Assembly: GCA_947038155.1 (NCBI GenBank) | Contig: CAMQVH010000002.1 | Span: 124,001 to 188,000 of the forward strand | DNA length: 64,000 nucleotides | Source: an uncultured Bacteroides sp. | GTDB lineage: Bacteria > Bacteroidota > Bacteroidia > Bacteroidales > Bacteroidaceae | Reading direction: 5' to 3' | Shown here: one piece after another, positions 18,427-28,200 of the stretch | How positions within the stretch are numbered: position 1 is the first letter of the stretch | Layout of the letters: every line of letters begins with the position of its first letter | Made by a program: the position numbers and the translations under genes | Notes under the pieces: model-generated | The model's database searches: none | What the model was told of the DNA's origin: nothing | Seen by the model: only the letters and a program-made list of their open reading frames with translations

Positions 18427-21339
18427 ATGAAAAAAATAATAGTCTTTCTTCTGTGCCTGACAATGGGCACCAGTCTTCTCTTCGCTCAGGATATTGAGAG
18501 AAATATAAAAGAGCGGTTAACGGATTACTTTGCCAAATACACAGCGACAGCTAAAATCAGTACACCGAAGCTGAACAGTTTCGATATTGATTATGACCGC
18601 AGAACCATTCAGATTTATGCTTCGGAAAGCTTCGCCTACCAGCCATTTCTGCCGGAAACGGTAGAAACTATCTACAATCAGATGAAAGAACTGCTCCCCG
18701 GTCCGGTAAACTATTATCAGATCACCATTTATGCAGATGGAAAGCCCATTGAAGAATTAATTCCCAACTTATACAGAAGCAAGAAAAAAGATAAAGAACG
18801 AATGGCGCTGAACACCGAATACAAAGGTGCTCCATGGGTGAAAAACACTTCCCGCCCCAATGAGATATCCCGAGGATTGCAGGACCGGCATATTGCCCTC
18901 TGGCAAAGTCACGGTAATTATTATAAGAATGACAAAGGCGAATGGGGATGGCAACGCCCCCGATTATTCTGCACTACAGAAGATATGTTCACTCAGTCTT
19001 TCATTCTTCCATATGTCATTCCGATGTTGGAAAATGCCGGTGCCATAGTGTATACTCCTCGCGAACGGGATACACAAAAGAATGAAATCATCGTTGACAA
19101 CGATACTCCGAATGCTTCCCTTTATTTGGAAGCAGGCAGTAAGAAGGCACGCTGGACGACTACTTCCGTGAAAGGATTCGCCCAGAAAAAAGCCATTTAC
19201 AAAGATGGGGAAAACCCTTTCACTGACGGTACCAGCCGATATATCCAAACAGAAAAGAAGAAAAAAAAGAATAAGGATCAGGCTTTTGCCGAATGGGTAC
19301 CTACCCTGCCGGCAACCGGAAAATATGCGGTCTATGTTTCATATCAGACATTACCCAATAGCGTGAGTGATGCCAAATACCTCGTCTTTCATAATGGGGG
19401 TGTCACGGAATTTAAGGTCAACCAGAAAATAGGCGGAGGCACTTGGGTATATCTCGGAACTTTTGAGTTTGACAAAGGAAATAATGATTACGGTATGGTT
19501 GTGCTTAGTAATGAAAGTAGCGAGCATGGCGTAGTGTGTGCAGATGCCGTACGCTTCGGAGGAGGAATGGGTAATATCTCACGAGGAGGAAAAATAAGCG
19601 GACTTCCCCGTTATCTGGAAGGAGCACGATATTCATCCCAGTGGGCCGGTATGCCATACGATGTATATGCCGGGCGTAAAGGAGAAAACGATTATACAGA
19701 CGATATCAATACACGTTCCAATACAATTAACTATCTGTCGGGAGGCTCTGTCTATAATCCGGGACAAGCGGGTTTAGGTGTACCTTTGGAAATGACTATG
19801 GCACTTCATAGTGACGCAGGATGCAGTAAAGACGATGAAATCATCGGTTCGCTCGGCATCTATACCACCGATTTCAATAATGGCAAACTAAATTCGAGAA
19901 TGGACAGATATGCTTCACGTGATCTTGCGGATATCCTGCTGACTCAAATTCAGAAAGATATTCGTACGAACTACAATCTACCATGGACACGCCGCAGCAT
20001 GTGGAACCGGAATTACAGTGAGACACGACTTCCTGCTACTCCTTCCACGATTATCGAATTGCTCTCTCATCAGAACTTTGCAGATATGCAGCTCGGTCAT
20101 AATCCGAATTTCAAGTTTACCGTAGGACGTGCTATCTACAAAGGTATCCTGCAATTTATAAACAGTCAACATGGCAAAGACTATGTAGTACAACCTCTTC
20201 CGGTCAGCAACTTCGCTATCCATTTCGGAAAAAAGAAAAATACACTGGAACTTACCTGGAAAGGGGAAGACGATCCGCTGGAACCGACAGCCCGTCCACG
20301 GGAATATATGGTATATACACGCATCGGATACGGAGGATTCGACAACGGAACTCTGGTCAGCAAACCCTATTACAGTGTCAAAGTAGAACCGGGACTTGTC
20401 TATTCGTTCAAAGTGACAGCCGTAAACCGGGGAGGAGAAAGTTTTCCTTCTGAAATTCTTTCGGCTTATAAGGCAAAACGTGAACGAGAGAGAATCTTGA
20501 TTATCAATGGATTCGACAGAATCAGCGGTCCGGCTGTCATTAACACACCGGACAAAGCCGGATTTGATCTGGAACAGGATCCGGGAGTGCCTTATTTATC
20601 CAATATCTCTTTTTGCGGGGCACAGAGCGGATTCAACCGTTCACAAGCCGGAAAAGAAGGAGAAGGCAGCCTGGGACATAGCGGCAGAGAACTGGAAGGT
20701 ATGGAGATAGCAGGAAATACGTTTGATTATCCTTTCATTCATGGAAAAGCCATTCAGGCAGCAGGGAAATACAGTTTTGTTTCATGCAGCGACGAAGCGG
20801 TAGAGAATGGAATCGTCACTTTAGAAGATTACCCGATCGTAGACTATATACTCGGACTTGAAAAGGAAGACCCGATAGCCAAAGCATATTACAAAACATT
20901 CTCTTCACCGATGCAAAGACTGATTACAAGCTATTGCCAGTCAGGAGGTAATTTGTTCGTCAGCGGTGCGTATGTGGGAAGTGACATGAGCGGAACACAA
21001 GGGAACCGGGAGTTTACAGAGAAAGTTTTGAAATACGGTTATCAGAACAGTCTGACAGACAAAAGTTCCGGTCAAATCAATGGATTAGGATGCAGCATCA
21101 CGATCCCCCGCCTGCCCAATGAAAACAGTTATGCTGTTACAGCACCGGATTGCATCGTTCCGGTAGCTCCCGCATTTCCAGTATTTACTTATGCACGTGG
21201 CAATCAGTCGGCAGGCATTGCTTACAAAGGGGCGGACTATCGCACCTTCGTACTCGGCTTTCCTTTCGAAAGCATTCAGTCGGAAACAGATCGAGCCAGC
21301 ATTATGGCAGGGATACTAGGTTTCTTTACTCAGAAATAA
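18427..21339 (+). CDS. Secreted Amidase_3-like zinc hydrolase with inserted golvesin-type domain and FN3 domain
   Basis: Signal peptide (residues 1-20) on a 970-residue protein. The pieces of an N-acetylmuramoyl-L-alanine amidase (Amidase_3) fold are spread along the chain: ALWQSHGNYY (near 160, first zinc His), YLEGARYSSQW (near 400, zinc Glu), MALHSDAG (near 460, second His) and TIIELLSHQNF (near 540, catalytic Glu). Between the first and second pieces sits a golvesin C-terminal-like module (about 215-385, with VYVSYQT, FKVNQKIGGGTWVYLGTF and ADAVRFGGG). A fibronectin-III domain (about 600-680) and a C-terminal domain (about 685-970) follow. Such proteins are often labelled xanthan lyase, but the motifs point to cell-wall amide hydrolysis at the envelope. 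It is monocistronic, with its own promoter and a strong terminator. Confidence 0.82.
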   Translation: MKKIIVFLLCLTMGTSLLFAQDIERNIKERLTDYFAKYTATAKISTPKLNSFDIDYDRRTIQIYASESFAYQPFLPETVETIYNQMKELLPGPVNYYQITIYADGKPIEELIPNLYRSKKKDKERMALNTEYKGAPWVKNTSRPNEISRGLQDRHIALWQSHGNYYKNDKGEWGWQRPRLFCTTEDMFTQSFILPYVIPMLENAGAIVYTPRERDTQKNEIIVDNDTPNASLYLEAGSKKARWTTTSVKGFAQKKAIYKDGENPFTDGTSRYIQTEKKKKKNKDQAFAEWVPTLPATGKYAVYVSYQTLPNSVSDAKYLVFHNGGVTEFKVNQKIGGGTWVYLGTFEFDKGNNDYGMVVLSNESSEHGVVCADAVRFGGGMGNISRGGKISGLPRYLEGARYSSQWAGMPYDVYAGRKGENDYTDDINTRSNTINYLSGGSVYNPGQAGLGVPLEMTMALHSDAGCSKDDEIIGSLGIYTTDFNNGKLNSRMDRYASRDLADILLTQIQKDIRTNYNLPWTRRSMWNRNYSETRLPATPSTIIELLSHQNFADMQLGHNPNFKFTVGRAIYKGILQFINSQHGKDYVVQPLPVSNFAIHFGKKKNTLELTWKGEDDPLEPTARPREYMVYTRIGYGGFDNGTLVSKPYYSVKVEPGLVYSFKVTAVNRGGESFPSEILSAYKAKRERERILIINGFDRISGPAVINTPDKAGFDLEQDPGVPYLSNISFCGAQSGFNRSQAGKEGEGSLGHSGRELEGMEIAGNTFDYPFIHGKAIQAAGKYSFVSCSDEAVENGIVTLEDYPIVDYILGLEKEDPIAKAYYKTFSSPMQRLITSYCQSGGNLFVSGAYVGSDMSGTQGNREFTEKVLKYGYQNSLTDKSSGQINGLGCSITIPRLPNENSYAVTAPDCIVPVAPAFPVFTYARGNQSAGIAYKGADYRTFVLGFPFESIQSETDRASIMAGILGFFTQK

Positions 21340-21369
21340 AGTACTCACGGATATAAGATTTATTTTCTG

Positions 21370-21400
21370 AAAGCCCGGATAAAAATATCCGGGCTTTTTT
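21370..21400 (+). terminator. Rho-independent terminator after the secreted amidase gene
   Basis: AAAGCCCGGATA (21370-21381) pairs perfectly with TATCCGGGCTTT (21386-21397) around an AAAA loop, ending in a T run. Confidence 0.92.
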
Positions 21401-21423
21401 AATCCGTTTTTCATTTTAAATTC

Positions 21424-21431
21424 TATCTTTG
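21424..21431 (+). promoter_or_regulatory. -7 box of the 21464-22005 gene pair
   Basis: TATCTTTG, a perfect -7 box, stands 32 nt before the first start codon and directly after the terminator. Confidence 0.7.
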
Positions 21432-21463
21432 CTCCTAGTAATAACCCTTAATACTAAAAAACG

Positions 21464-21781
21464 ATGTATACTATACAAGCAAACCCTAGCGGTACACGCA
21501 GCATAGAGGTGTCCAGCGAAAATCTGAAAACAATCGAGAAATATGCCTTATTCCGCCATCTCATCGATAGTACCGGAATTGTAGACGAACCCGTACTGGA
21601 TAAACTGAAACTAAATATTCGTTCCCTGATTGCCAGTCAGGAAGAGGACAGTAAAGAATTGCTGGATCTTTGCATAGATGTTATTTATCACAATAACATG
21701 AAAGCATTCGGCCTGCAACAGCTCATCAAGCTCTATCTCACCTGGCTTTCCACTCAGGATGCGGAAGAGGAGGAAGAATAA
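21464..21781 (+). CDS. Conserved small protein (105 aa), function unknown
   Basis: I do not recognise a family. The protein is predicted mostly helical, acidic at its C-terminus (ends DAEEEEE), and has no signal peptide or membrane segment. It is translationally coupled to the next gene through a TAATG overlap, so the two products probably act together. Its own -7 box and the terminator after the partner gene delimit a two-gene operon. Confidence 0.8.
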   Translation: MYTIQANPSGTRSIEVSSENLKTIEKYALFRHLIDSTGIVDEPVLDKLKLNIRSLIASQEEDSKELLDLCIDVIYHNNMKAFGLQQLIKLYLTWLSTQDAEEEEE

Positions 21782-22005
21782 TGATTACGGTAGATACCTG
21801 CGGAACAACAGCTTACAGTCCTTTGATTCCTGCAATCAAAGCTATATGCGAGGCTCCTTTCGGTGAAACGCTCGAAATTATCATGAATCATGCAGATGCT
21901 TTCCAGGACTTAAAGGAATATCTTTCCGAGCAAAGCATCGGTTTTCGTGAGATCTATGACGGAGAGCAAATGACATTGCAATTTACAATCAATGAGAAGT
22001 TTTAA
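21781..22005 (+). CDS. TusA/SirA-fold protein lacking the CPxP cysteine
   Basis: Size (74 residues) and pattern match TusA-type sulfur carriers: an opening VDTCGTTAYSPLIPAIKAI and a GETLEIIMNHADAFQDLKEYL segment. In TusA the motif after the first strand is CPxP, whose Cys carries the persulfide. Here the aligned stretch reads AYSP, and the only cysteine nearby is three residues earlier in TCG. Sulfur relay by the normal route is therefore doubtful. It starts inside the stop codon of the preceding gene and is followed by a strong terminator. The TusA-like fold is inferred from pattern only. Confidence 0.7.
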   Translation: MITVDTCGTTAYSPLIPAIKAICEAPFGETLEIIMNHADAFQDLKEYLSEQSIGFREIYDGEQMTLQFTINEKF

Positions 22006-22029
22006 AAAAACATCTTAATGATTGAAGTT

Positions 22030-22069
22030 AAACATCCCAATGAATAAAAAAATCATTGGGATGTTTTTT
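22030..22069 (+). terminator. Rho-independent terminator after the TusA-like gene
   Basis: AAACATCCCAATGA (22030-22043) pairs perfectly with TCATTGGGATGTTT (22053-22066), followed by T residues. Confidence 0.92.
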
Positions 22070-22077
22070 ATTATCCG

Positions 22078-22085
22078 TATCTTTG
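22078..22085 (+). promoter_or_regulatory. -7 box very close to the YgiQ start codon
   Basis: TATCTTTG is a perfect -7 box and ends only 4 nt before the ATG at 22090, which implies a leaderless or almost leaderless mRNA. Confidence 0.65.
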
Positions 22086-22089
22086 CGGC

Positions 22090-23952
22090 ATGAAAGAATA
22101 TCGATTGACCGATTGGTTACCTACCACCAAGAAAGAAGTGGAACTCCGCGGATGGGATGAACTGGATGTCATTCTTTTCAGCGGTGATGCTTACGTAGAC
22201 CATCCCTCATTTGGCGCTGCCGTCATCGGACGTATCCTCGAAGCGGAAGGTTTGAAAGTTGCGATCATCCCCCAGCCCAACTGGCGTGATGACCTGCGTG
22301 ACTTCAGAAAGCTGGGTCGTCCCCGATTATTCTTCGGCATCTCTGCTGGAAGTATGGACTCGATGGTTAACAAATACACTGCCAACAAGCGTCTGCGCAG
22401 TGAGGATGCGTATACTCCGGACGGCCGTCCGGATATGCGTCCGGAGTATCCTTCCATCGTATACAGTCAGATTCTAAAAAGACTCTATCCGGACGTTCCT
22501 GTTATATTAGGAAGTATTGAAGCGAGTTTGCGCCGTCTGAGTCATTATGATTACTGGCAGGATAAAGTTCAGAAAAGTATCTTATGCGATAGTGGCGCAG
22601 ACTTGCTGATCTATGGTATGGGAGAAAAGCCGATTGTAGAACTAACCCGGAAAATGAAGGAACTGCTTCCTGCGGAGGATGCTTCATTGACAGCCGGTGA
22701 ACTCAAGAAAATAGCGGGAACTATCCCTCAGACAGCCTATCTCTGCCGTGCGACAGAGTGGACTCCTGCCGCAGACGATATTCAGCTTTACTCACATGAA
22801 GAGTGTCTGGCTGACAAAAAGAAACAGGCCAGCAATTTCCGGCACATCGAAGAAGAATCCAATAAATATGCGGCTTCCCGTATCACACAAGCGGTAGATA
22901 ATAAAGTGGTCGTTGTCAATCCTCCTTATCCTCCGATGAGCCAGGAAGAGCTTGACCATTCGTACGATCTGCCCTATACCCGCCTTCCCCATCCTAAATA
23001 CAAAGGAAAGCGGATTCCCGCATATGATATGATAAAGTTCTCCGTCAACATCCATCGGGGATGCTTCGGCGGTTGTGCATTCTGCACCATTTCCGCACAT
23101 CAGGGGAAGTTTATCGTCAGCCGCAGCAAGGAGTCTATCTTGAATGAAGTAAAGGAGGTGATGCAGTTGCCCGACTTCAAAGGGTATTTAAGTGACCTTG
23201 GAGGCCCTTCCGCCAATATGTATCAGATGAAGGGTAAAGATGAAGCAATATGCAAAAAGTGCAAACGCCCATCATGTATTCATCCCAAAGTGTGCCCGAA
23301 TCTTAATTCAGACCACCGCCCGTTATTGGATATATATAAAGCGGTAGATGCCATCCCCGGCATAAAAAAATCATTTATCGGCAGTGGAGTGCGCTACGAC
23401 TTATTGCTCCATCAGAGTAAAGACGCCGCCACCAATCGCAGCACGGCTGAATACACACGCGAGTTGATTGTCAATCATGTGAGCGGACGATTGAAAGTAG
23501 CTCCGGAGCATACCAGCGACCGGGTGTTATCCATCATGCGCAAACCTTCATTCGAACAGTTTGAAACTTTCAAAAAAATATTCGACCGTATCAACCGGGA
23601 AGAGAATCTACGTCAGCAACTTATACCGTACTTTATCTCTTCGCACCCCGGCTGCAAGGAAGAAGACATGGCGGAACTAGCTGTTATCACCAAACGGCTG
23701 GACTTTCATCTGGAGCAAGTACAGGACTTTACCCCTACTCCGATGACTGTAGCCACCGAAGCATGGTACAGCGGATTTCATCCCTATACACTGGAGCCTG
23801 TATTCAGCGCCAAAACACAACGGGAGAAACTGGCGCAACGACAATTCTTCTTCTGGTATAAGCCGGAAGAACGAAAGAATATTCTGAATGAGTTAAGACG
23901 TATCGGCCGACAGGATCTGATAGACAAGTTATACGGAAAGAGAAACAAATGA
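22090..23952 (+). CDS. ygiQ: YgiQ family radical SAM protein
   Basis: Radical SAM enzyme of the YgiQ (UPF0313) family, 620 residues. The iron-sulfur site is HRGCFGGCAFC (near residues 322-332), the CxxxCxxC pattern. The N-terminal LPTTKKEVELRGWDELDVIL and GDAYVDHPSFG are family hallmarks and require the start at 22090. A cysteine cluster (CKKCKRPSCIHPKVC, near 385-398) may bind a second cluster or zinc. The C-terminus ends in the usual basic tail. The family is widespread but its reaction is not established. It stands alone between two terminators. Confidence 0.95.
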   Translation: MKEYRLTDWLPTTKKEVELRGWDELDVILFSGDAYVDHPSFGAAVIGRILEAEGLKVAIIPQPNWRDDLRDFRKLGRPRLFFGISAGSMDSMVNKYTANKRLRSEDAYTPDGRPDMRPEYPSIVYSQILKRLYPDVPVILGSIEASLRRLSHYDYWQDKVQKSILCDSGADLLIYGMGEKPIVELTRKMKELLPAEDASLTAGELKKIAGTIPQTAYLCRATEWTPAADDIQLYSHEECLADKKKQASNFRHIEEESNKYAASRITQAVDNKVVVVNPPYPPMSQEELDHSYDLPYTRLPHPKYKGKRIPAYDMIKFSVNIHRGCFGGCAFCTISAHQGKFIVSRSKESILNEVKEVMQLPDFKGYLSDLGGPSANMYQMKGKDEAICKKCKRPSCIHPKVCPNLNSDHRPLLDIYKAVDAIPGIKKSFIGSGVRYDLLLHQSKDAATNRSTAEYTRELIVNHVSGRLKVAPEHTSDRVLSIMRKPSFEQFETFKKIFDRINREENLRQQLIPYFISSHPGCKEEDMAELAVITKRLDFHLEQVQDFTPTPMTVATEAWYSGFHPYTLEPVFSAKTQREKLAQRQFFFWYKPEERKNILNELRRIGRQDLIDKLYGKRNK

Positions 23953-24178
23953 AACCGTTAAAACGGCTTCCCTATTGACTTTGCCTTTTAAATTTCGTAT
24001 ATTTGTAGAAACAAATCAGGAATCAAAAGCATGAAATGTATAAATATAAAGACATAAAGATATAATTTACATGTATGAGAGTGCATTGTAAGGAATAAGA
24101 ATGGGGTGAAGTCCGCAAGGATTTCACCCCATTTTGTTTAATTAATTCCTCTCATTCCGAAGAATTTGGCAAAATATA
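23953..24178 (+). ncRNA. Candidate small RNA transcript in the gap after ygiQ
   Basis: The 441-bp gap 23953-24393 holds no gene longer than a few codons. A perfect -7 box TATATTTG (23998-24005) is followed by a terminator hairpin, ATGGGGTGAAGTCC (24101-24114) with GGATTTCACCCCAT (24119-24132) around a GCAA loop and then TTTTG. A transcript of roughly 125 nt (about 24011-24136) is implied. The only ORF inside is an 8-codon one from 24031. The hairpin could instead simply terminate ygiQ. The array at 24179 follows. Confidence 0.35.
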
Positions 24179-24250
24179 GTTTATAATAAACTTGGGACCC
24201 GTTTATAATAAACGTCCTCACTATTTATTATAAACGTGATGCGAGTTTAT
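24179..24250. repeat. Array of 22-bp repeats built from back-to-back palindromes (GTTTAT/ATAAAC)
   Basis: GTTTATAATAAAC starts at 24179 and again at 24201. A reverse-type copy, ATTTATTATAAAC, starts at 24223, and a half copy, GTTTAT, at 24245: period exactly 22 bp over 72 bp. The 9-nt spacers differ (TTGGGACCC, GTCCTCACT, GTGATGCGA). It lies between convergent genes. The remainder to 24393 shows no further feature. Confidence 0.85.
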
Positions 24251-24393
24251 GAAGTAACTTGTATAAGAAAGAGAAAACAAAAATCACAGATGACAGAGAA
24301 AAGGCATCAGACGAAAATATATTCATACATTTATAATGAACAATATACTTTTACTAATACCTTCCTGTTCTCTTTCCAATCATGATAAATAAA

Positions 24394-25245
24394 TCATGGA
24401 GCAGCCTTTTCAGAAAGAGGTGTCGAATTAAAATTTATATCCTTTGTCGGAGTGATGGTATTGGTAGCTAACTCATAGACGAAATATATAGAAAGAGCCG
24501 GTGAATATACAGCAAATTTTGTACTCCCAGTCTGATTATAGTAAAGCCTGAATGTGCAAATATCAGTAGCGGAAATGAATGGTTCCTTTTTCAGATGTGA
24601 ATGGATAGGAAAAACAATCATTGGCATTTGATCCGTAACTTCTACCGGAAGAAGACCGGAATGAAATTTCCTCCATGATTGGATTTCTCCTTCTTTATCA
24701 GCAATAAACAAGTAGTCATTGCCGAAAGGTATAACCCCTCCTTTGGATGTCCCAGAAATAGCATAGAATTTATAACCATCTTTAAAAGGAATGAGAATCC
24801 AGTTTAAAGGAAAGTCTTTGTAGCCATAAATCGGATATTCCTTTTCATCAGCAAATGCACTCCGTATTTTTTCTCTAACTTTAATTAAATGCATTTCATA
24901 TTCGGACAGGCCTCTATGAGTCGTCACTTCCGAACAAGGTGTCGTCTCGTTAAGGAAGGAGACTTCATATGTACATTGAGACTGGTTATCAATCACAAGG
25001 CATTTAATCGTATCTCCCTGTTGATAAGTAAGAATACCTTGTATTGTTTCCATCAGTTCCGGTTTAGGTAAAAACATATCAGTGAAATTCCAGGCAGCCG
25101 TTTCATATCTGTACAAAGTATTAGCTTCTTCTACAATAGAATCACATTTCTGTTTTAGTTCAGCTTCCGTATAACTCTCTTGCGAATACACCGTTAACCA
25201 CGATGATAATAGGACGATCAATGTCAGCATGTTTTTCATATTCAT
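24394..25245 (-). CDS. Secreted protein of unknown function (283 aa)
   Basis: I do not recognise this protein. It has a cleavable signal peptide (about residues 1-21, WLTVYS-Q) and no lipobox, so it is probably periplasmic. Two cysteines in CLVIDNQSQC (near residues 82-91) may form a disulfide. The rest looks beta-rich with aromatic patches (FGNDYLFIADKEGEIQSW, TFRLYYNQTG). It lies 45 nt downstream of mfd on the same strand and could be read through from it, but a separate promoter is not excluded. Met at 25245 or 25239 are equivalent start choices. Confidence 0.75.
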   Translation of the reverse strand: MNMKNMLTLIVLLSSWLTVYSQESYTEAELKQKCDSIVEEANTLYRYETAAWNFTDMFLPKPELMETIQGILTYQQGDTIKCLVIDNQSQCTYEVSFLNETTPCSEVTTHRGLSEYEMHLIKVREKIRSAFADEKEYPIYGYKDFPLNWILIPFKDGYKFYAISGTSKGGVIPFGNDYLFIADKEGEIQSWRKFHSGLLPVEVTDQMPMIVFPIHSHLKKEPFISATDICTFRLYYNQTGSTKFAVYSPALSIYFVYELATNTITPTKDINFNSTPLSEKAAP

Positions 25246-25290
25246 TATTTTTTAGATTTTAAATGGCTCTTACTTGTTCTTATCTGTGTC

Positions 25291-28200
25291 TTAGTCCTGT
25301 TCTTTCACCGGCAACGCTACAATCTCCTGCAACACACTAACGGCAGTTTCCACATTAGTCACATCCTTTATCAGCATACTCCGTCGGCCGTTCTGCTCAC
25401 GCAGGTCACAGCGACGGGTATATTTCATCATGTAATCTATCATTTTGCCAAACGCCTGACTCTGATAGAACGGACTATCCGCATTGGAGACAAAGAATAG
25501 CGTCATACGTCCGCCCTTCAAGAAGACTTTCTCCACTCCCAGTCGCGCCGCCAAGCGACGGAGGGGAACGATGCGAAGCAATTCCTGCGTTTCCGGCGGA
25601 ACAGGTCCGAAGCGGTCTTCCAGGCGGAAACGGAAAGCATCCACGTCTTTATCCAGCGTCAGTCCGTCCAGTTCGCGGTAAAGCAACATACGCTCGCTGC
25701 TGCCCGTCACATAGGTGGCCGGCAACAGAAGTTCAAGATCGCTTTCTATCTGACATTCGTCTACAAATTCTTCTCCACTGATCTGACCTTCTCCCTTTAT
25801 TTCATCTGCATACAATTCTGCAAACTCATCATTCCTCAGTTCATGAACTGCTTCGGCAAGGATTTTCTGATACGTTTCGTACCCCAGATCGGCAATGAAG
25901 CCACTCTGCTCTGCTCCGAGCAGGTTACCGGCTCCACGTATATCCAAATCCTGCATAGCGATATGGATGCCACTCCCCAAATCACTGAAGTTCTCAATCG
26001 CCTGCAAGCGTCGTTTTCCTTCTGCCGTCAGACTGCTCAACGGAGGCGCCAGCAGATAGCAGAAAGCCTTTTTGTTACTGCGCCCTACCCGTCCACGCAT
26101 CTGATGGAGGTCACTCAGACCAAAGTTCTGCGCCTGGTTGATGATGATCGTATTGGCATTCGGGATATCGATACCGCTCTCTATGATAGTAGTCGCCAAA
26201 AGCACATCATAGTCATAATTGACAAAATCAAAAATGATCTGTTCCAGTTGTGTGGGTTCCATCTGTCCATGCCCGATGGCAACACGGCAATCGGGAATAT
26301 GACGTTCGATCATCGCTTTCAGTTCCGGAAGGTTCGCAATCCGGTTGTTGACAAAGAAAACCTGACCGTTGCGGCTCATTTCAAAATTAATCGCGTCCGT
26401 AATCACTTCCTCATTGAAGGTATGTACTTCCGTCTGAATCGGATAGCGGTTAGGCGGGGGCGTAGAGATTACACTCAGGTCGCGGGCTCCCATCAGCGAG
26501 AACTGAAGCGTACGCGGAATCGGCGTGGCAGTCATGGTCAATGTATCCACATTCACCTTTAACTGTCGCAGCTTCTCCTTCACAGAGACTCCGAATTTCT
26601 GCTCTTCATCAATGATCAGCAAGCCTAAATCTTTAAACTGAACATCTTTTCCTAAAATACGGTGGGTGCCGATAAGAATACTGACTTCTCCTTCCCTCAG
26701 TCCCTTCAATACGGCTTTGGACTGAGCTGCCGTACGGGCACGGCTCAAATATTCCACCCGGCAGGGCAGATCCTTCAAACGTTCGCGGAATGTCTGGAAA
26801 TGCTGATAGGCAAGAACAGTCGTCGGCACAAGGACCGCCACCTGTTTATTATCGGCTACGGCTTTGAACGCTGCACGGATCGCTACTTCTGTCTTTCCAA
26901 AACCCACATCTCCGCACACCAAGCGATCCATCGGACGGTCGCTTTCCATATCGGCCTTCACCTCCATCGTTGCCTTACTTTGGTCGGGTGTATCTTCATA
27001 GATAAAGGAGGCTTCCAGTTCACGCTGCAAGAAGCTGTCGGGGCTGTAAGAGAAACCCTTTTCCTGACGGCGCTGCGAATATAGTTTAATGAGGTCGCGG
27101 GCAATATCTTTAATTTTCGCCTTCGTACGGTCTTTCAGTTTCTCCCAGGCACCGGTACCCAGTTTGTTCAGTCGCGGAGCTTCTCCGTCCTTACCTTTAT
27201 ATTTGGAAACTTTATGAAGGGAATGAATGGAAACGAACACGACATCCTCATTCTGAAAGACAAGTTTCAGCACTTCCTGCGTAGTATCTCCATTCGGAAT
27301 GCGTACCAAACCGGAGAAACGGCCGATACCATGATCCGTGTGAACCACATAGTCGCCCGGAGTAAACTGATTCAATTCTTTGAGGGACAGAGCGACCTTA
27401 CCCGAACGGGCCTTGTCACTTTTCAAGTTATACTTATGGAAACGGTCGAATAGCTGATGATCCGTAAAAATACACAGATGCAGCGTATGATCCACAAAGC
27501 CTTCATGTATCGTACGTACTACAGGAGTAAACTGAATCTTATCTCCCCGGTCTTCAAAAATGGCTCTGATACGGTCGGTCTGCTTGGTACTGTCGCTACA
27601 GATATAAAGTGAATATCCCTGTTCAAGGTAGTCCTTGAAAGAACCGGCCACCAGATCAAAGTTCTTATGAAAAATAGGTTGTACGGAAGTATGGAAAGAG
27701 ATCTTTGCATCCGGCGTACCAGTCGGCTTATTTCCAAATTCCATCCGACGGAATTCGAGGGCACGTACCGTAAATTCACTGCCGTCAACCAGCTTGCCTT
27801 CCAGCGTGATACCGCCATTTTCTTCGGCTTCCTGCACGGCAATAGCCTGTGGCGTCAAAGCCTCATCGTGCACTACCTGAATACGCTCGCGCAACCAAAG
27901 GAAGTCACGCATCGCCAAAACGGTTTCTTTAGGAATGAAATCAAGAAAAGAAGTTGTCACATCTCCCGTCACTGCCAGGTCGGGGACTATAGCCACTCCC
28001 TCTTTCCTCTCACGGGACAACTGCGACTCTACTTCAAATGTACGGATACTCTCTACTTCGTCTCCGAAAAAGTCAATACGATAAGGATATTCCGAAGCAA
28101 ACGAAAAGACGTCAATGATACTACCCCGAACGGCATATTGTCCCGGCTCGTACACATAATCCACATATTCGAAACCGTAGCTATGCAGCACGTCTGTGAT

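Noticed and set aside
18306..18497. 63-codon frame before the secreted amidase
   Set aside because: It overlaps the amidase signal-peptide region in another frame, has no recognisable pattern, and is best seen as leader sequence.
24179..24250. CRISPR array
   Set aside because: The repeat unit is 22 bp in total with 9-nt spacers, far too short, and no cas gene is present. The same holds for 28749-28820.
25843..27084. Plus-strand frames of 140-239 codons opposite mfd
   Set aside because: mfd is fully conserved across the region, and the antisense frames show no domain or promoter.
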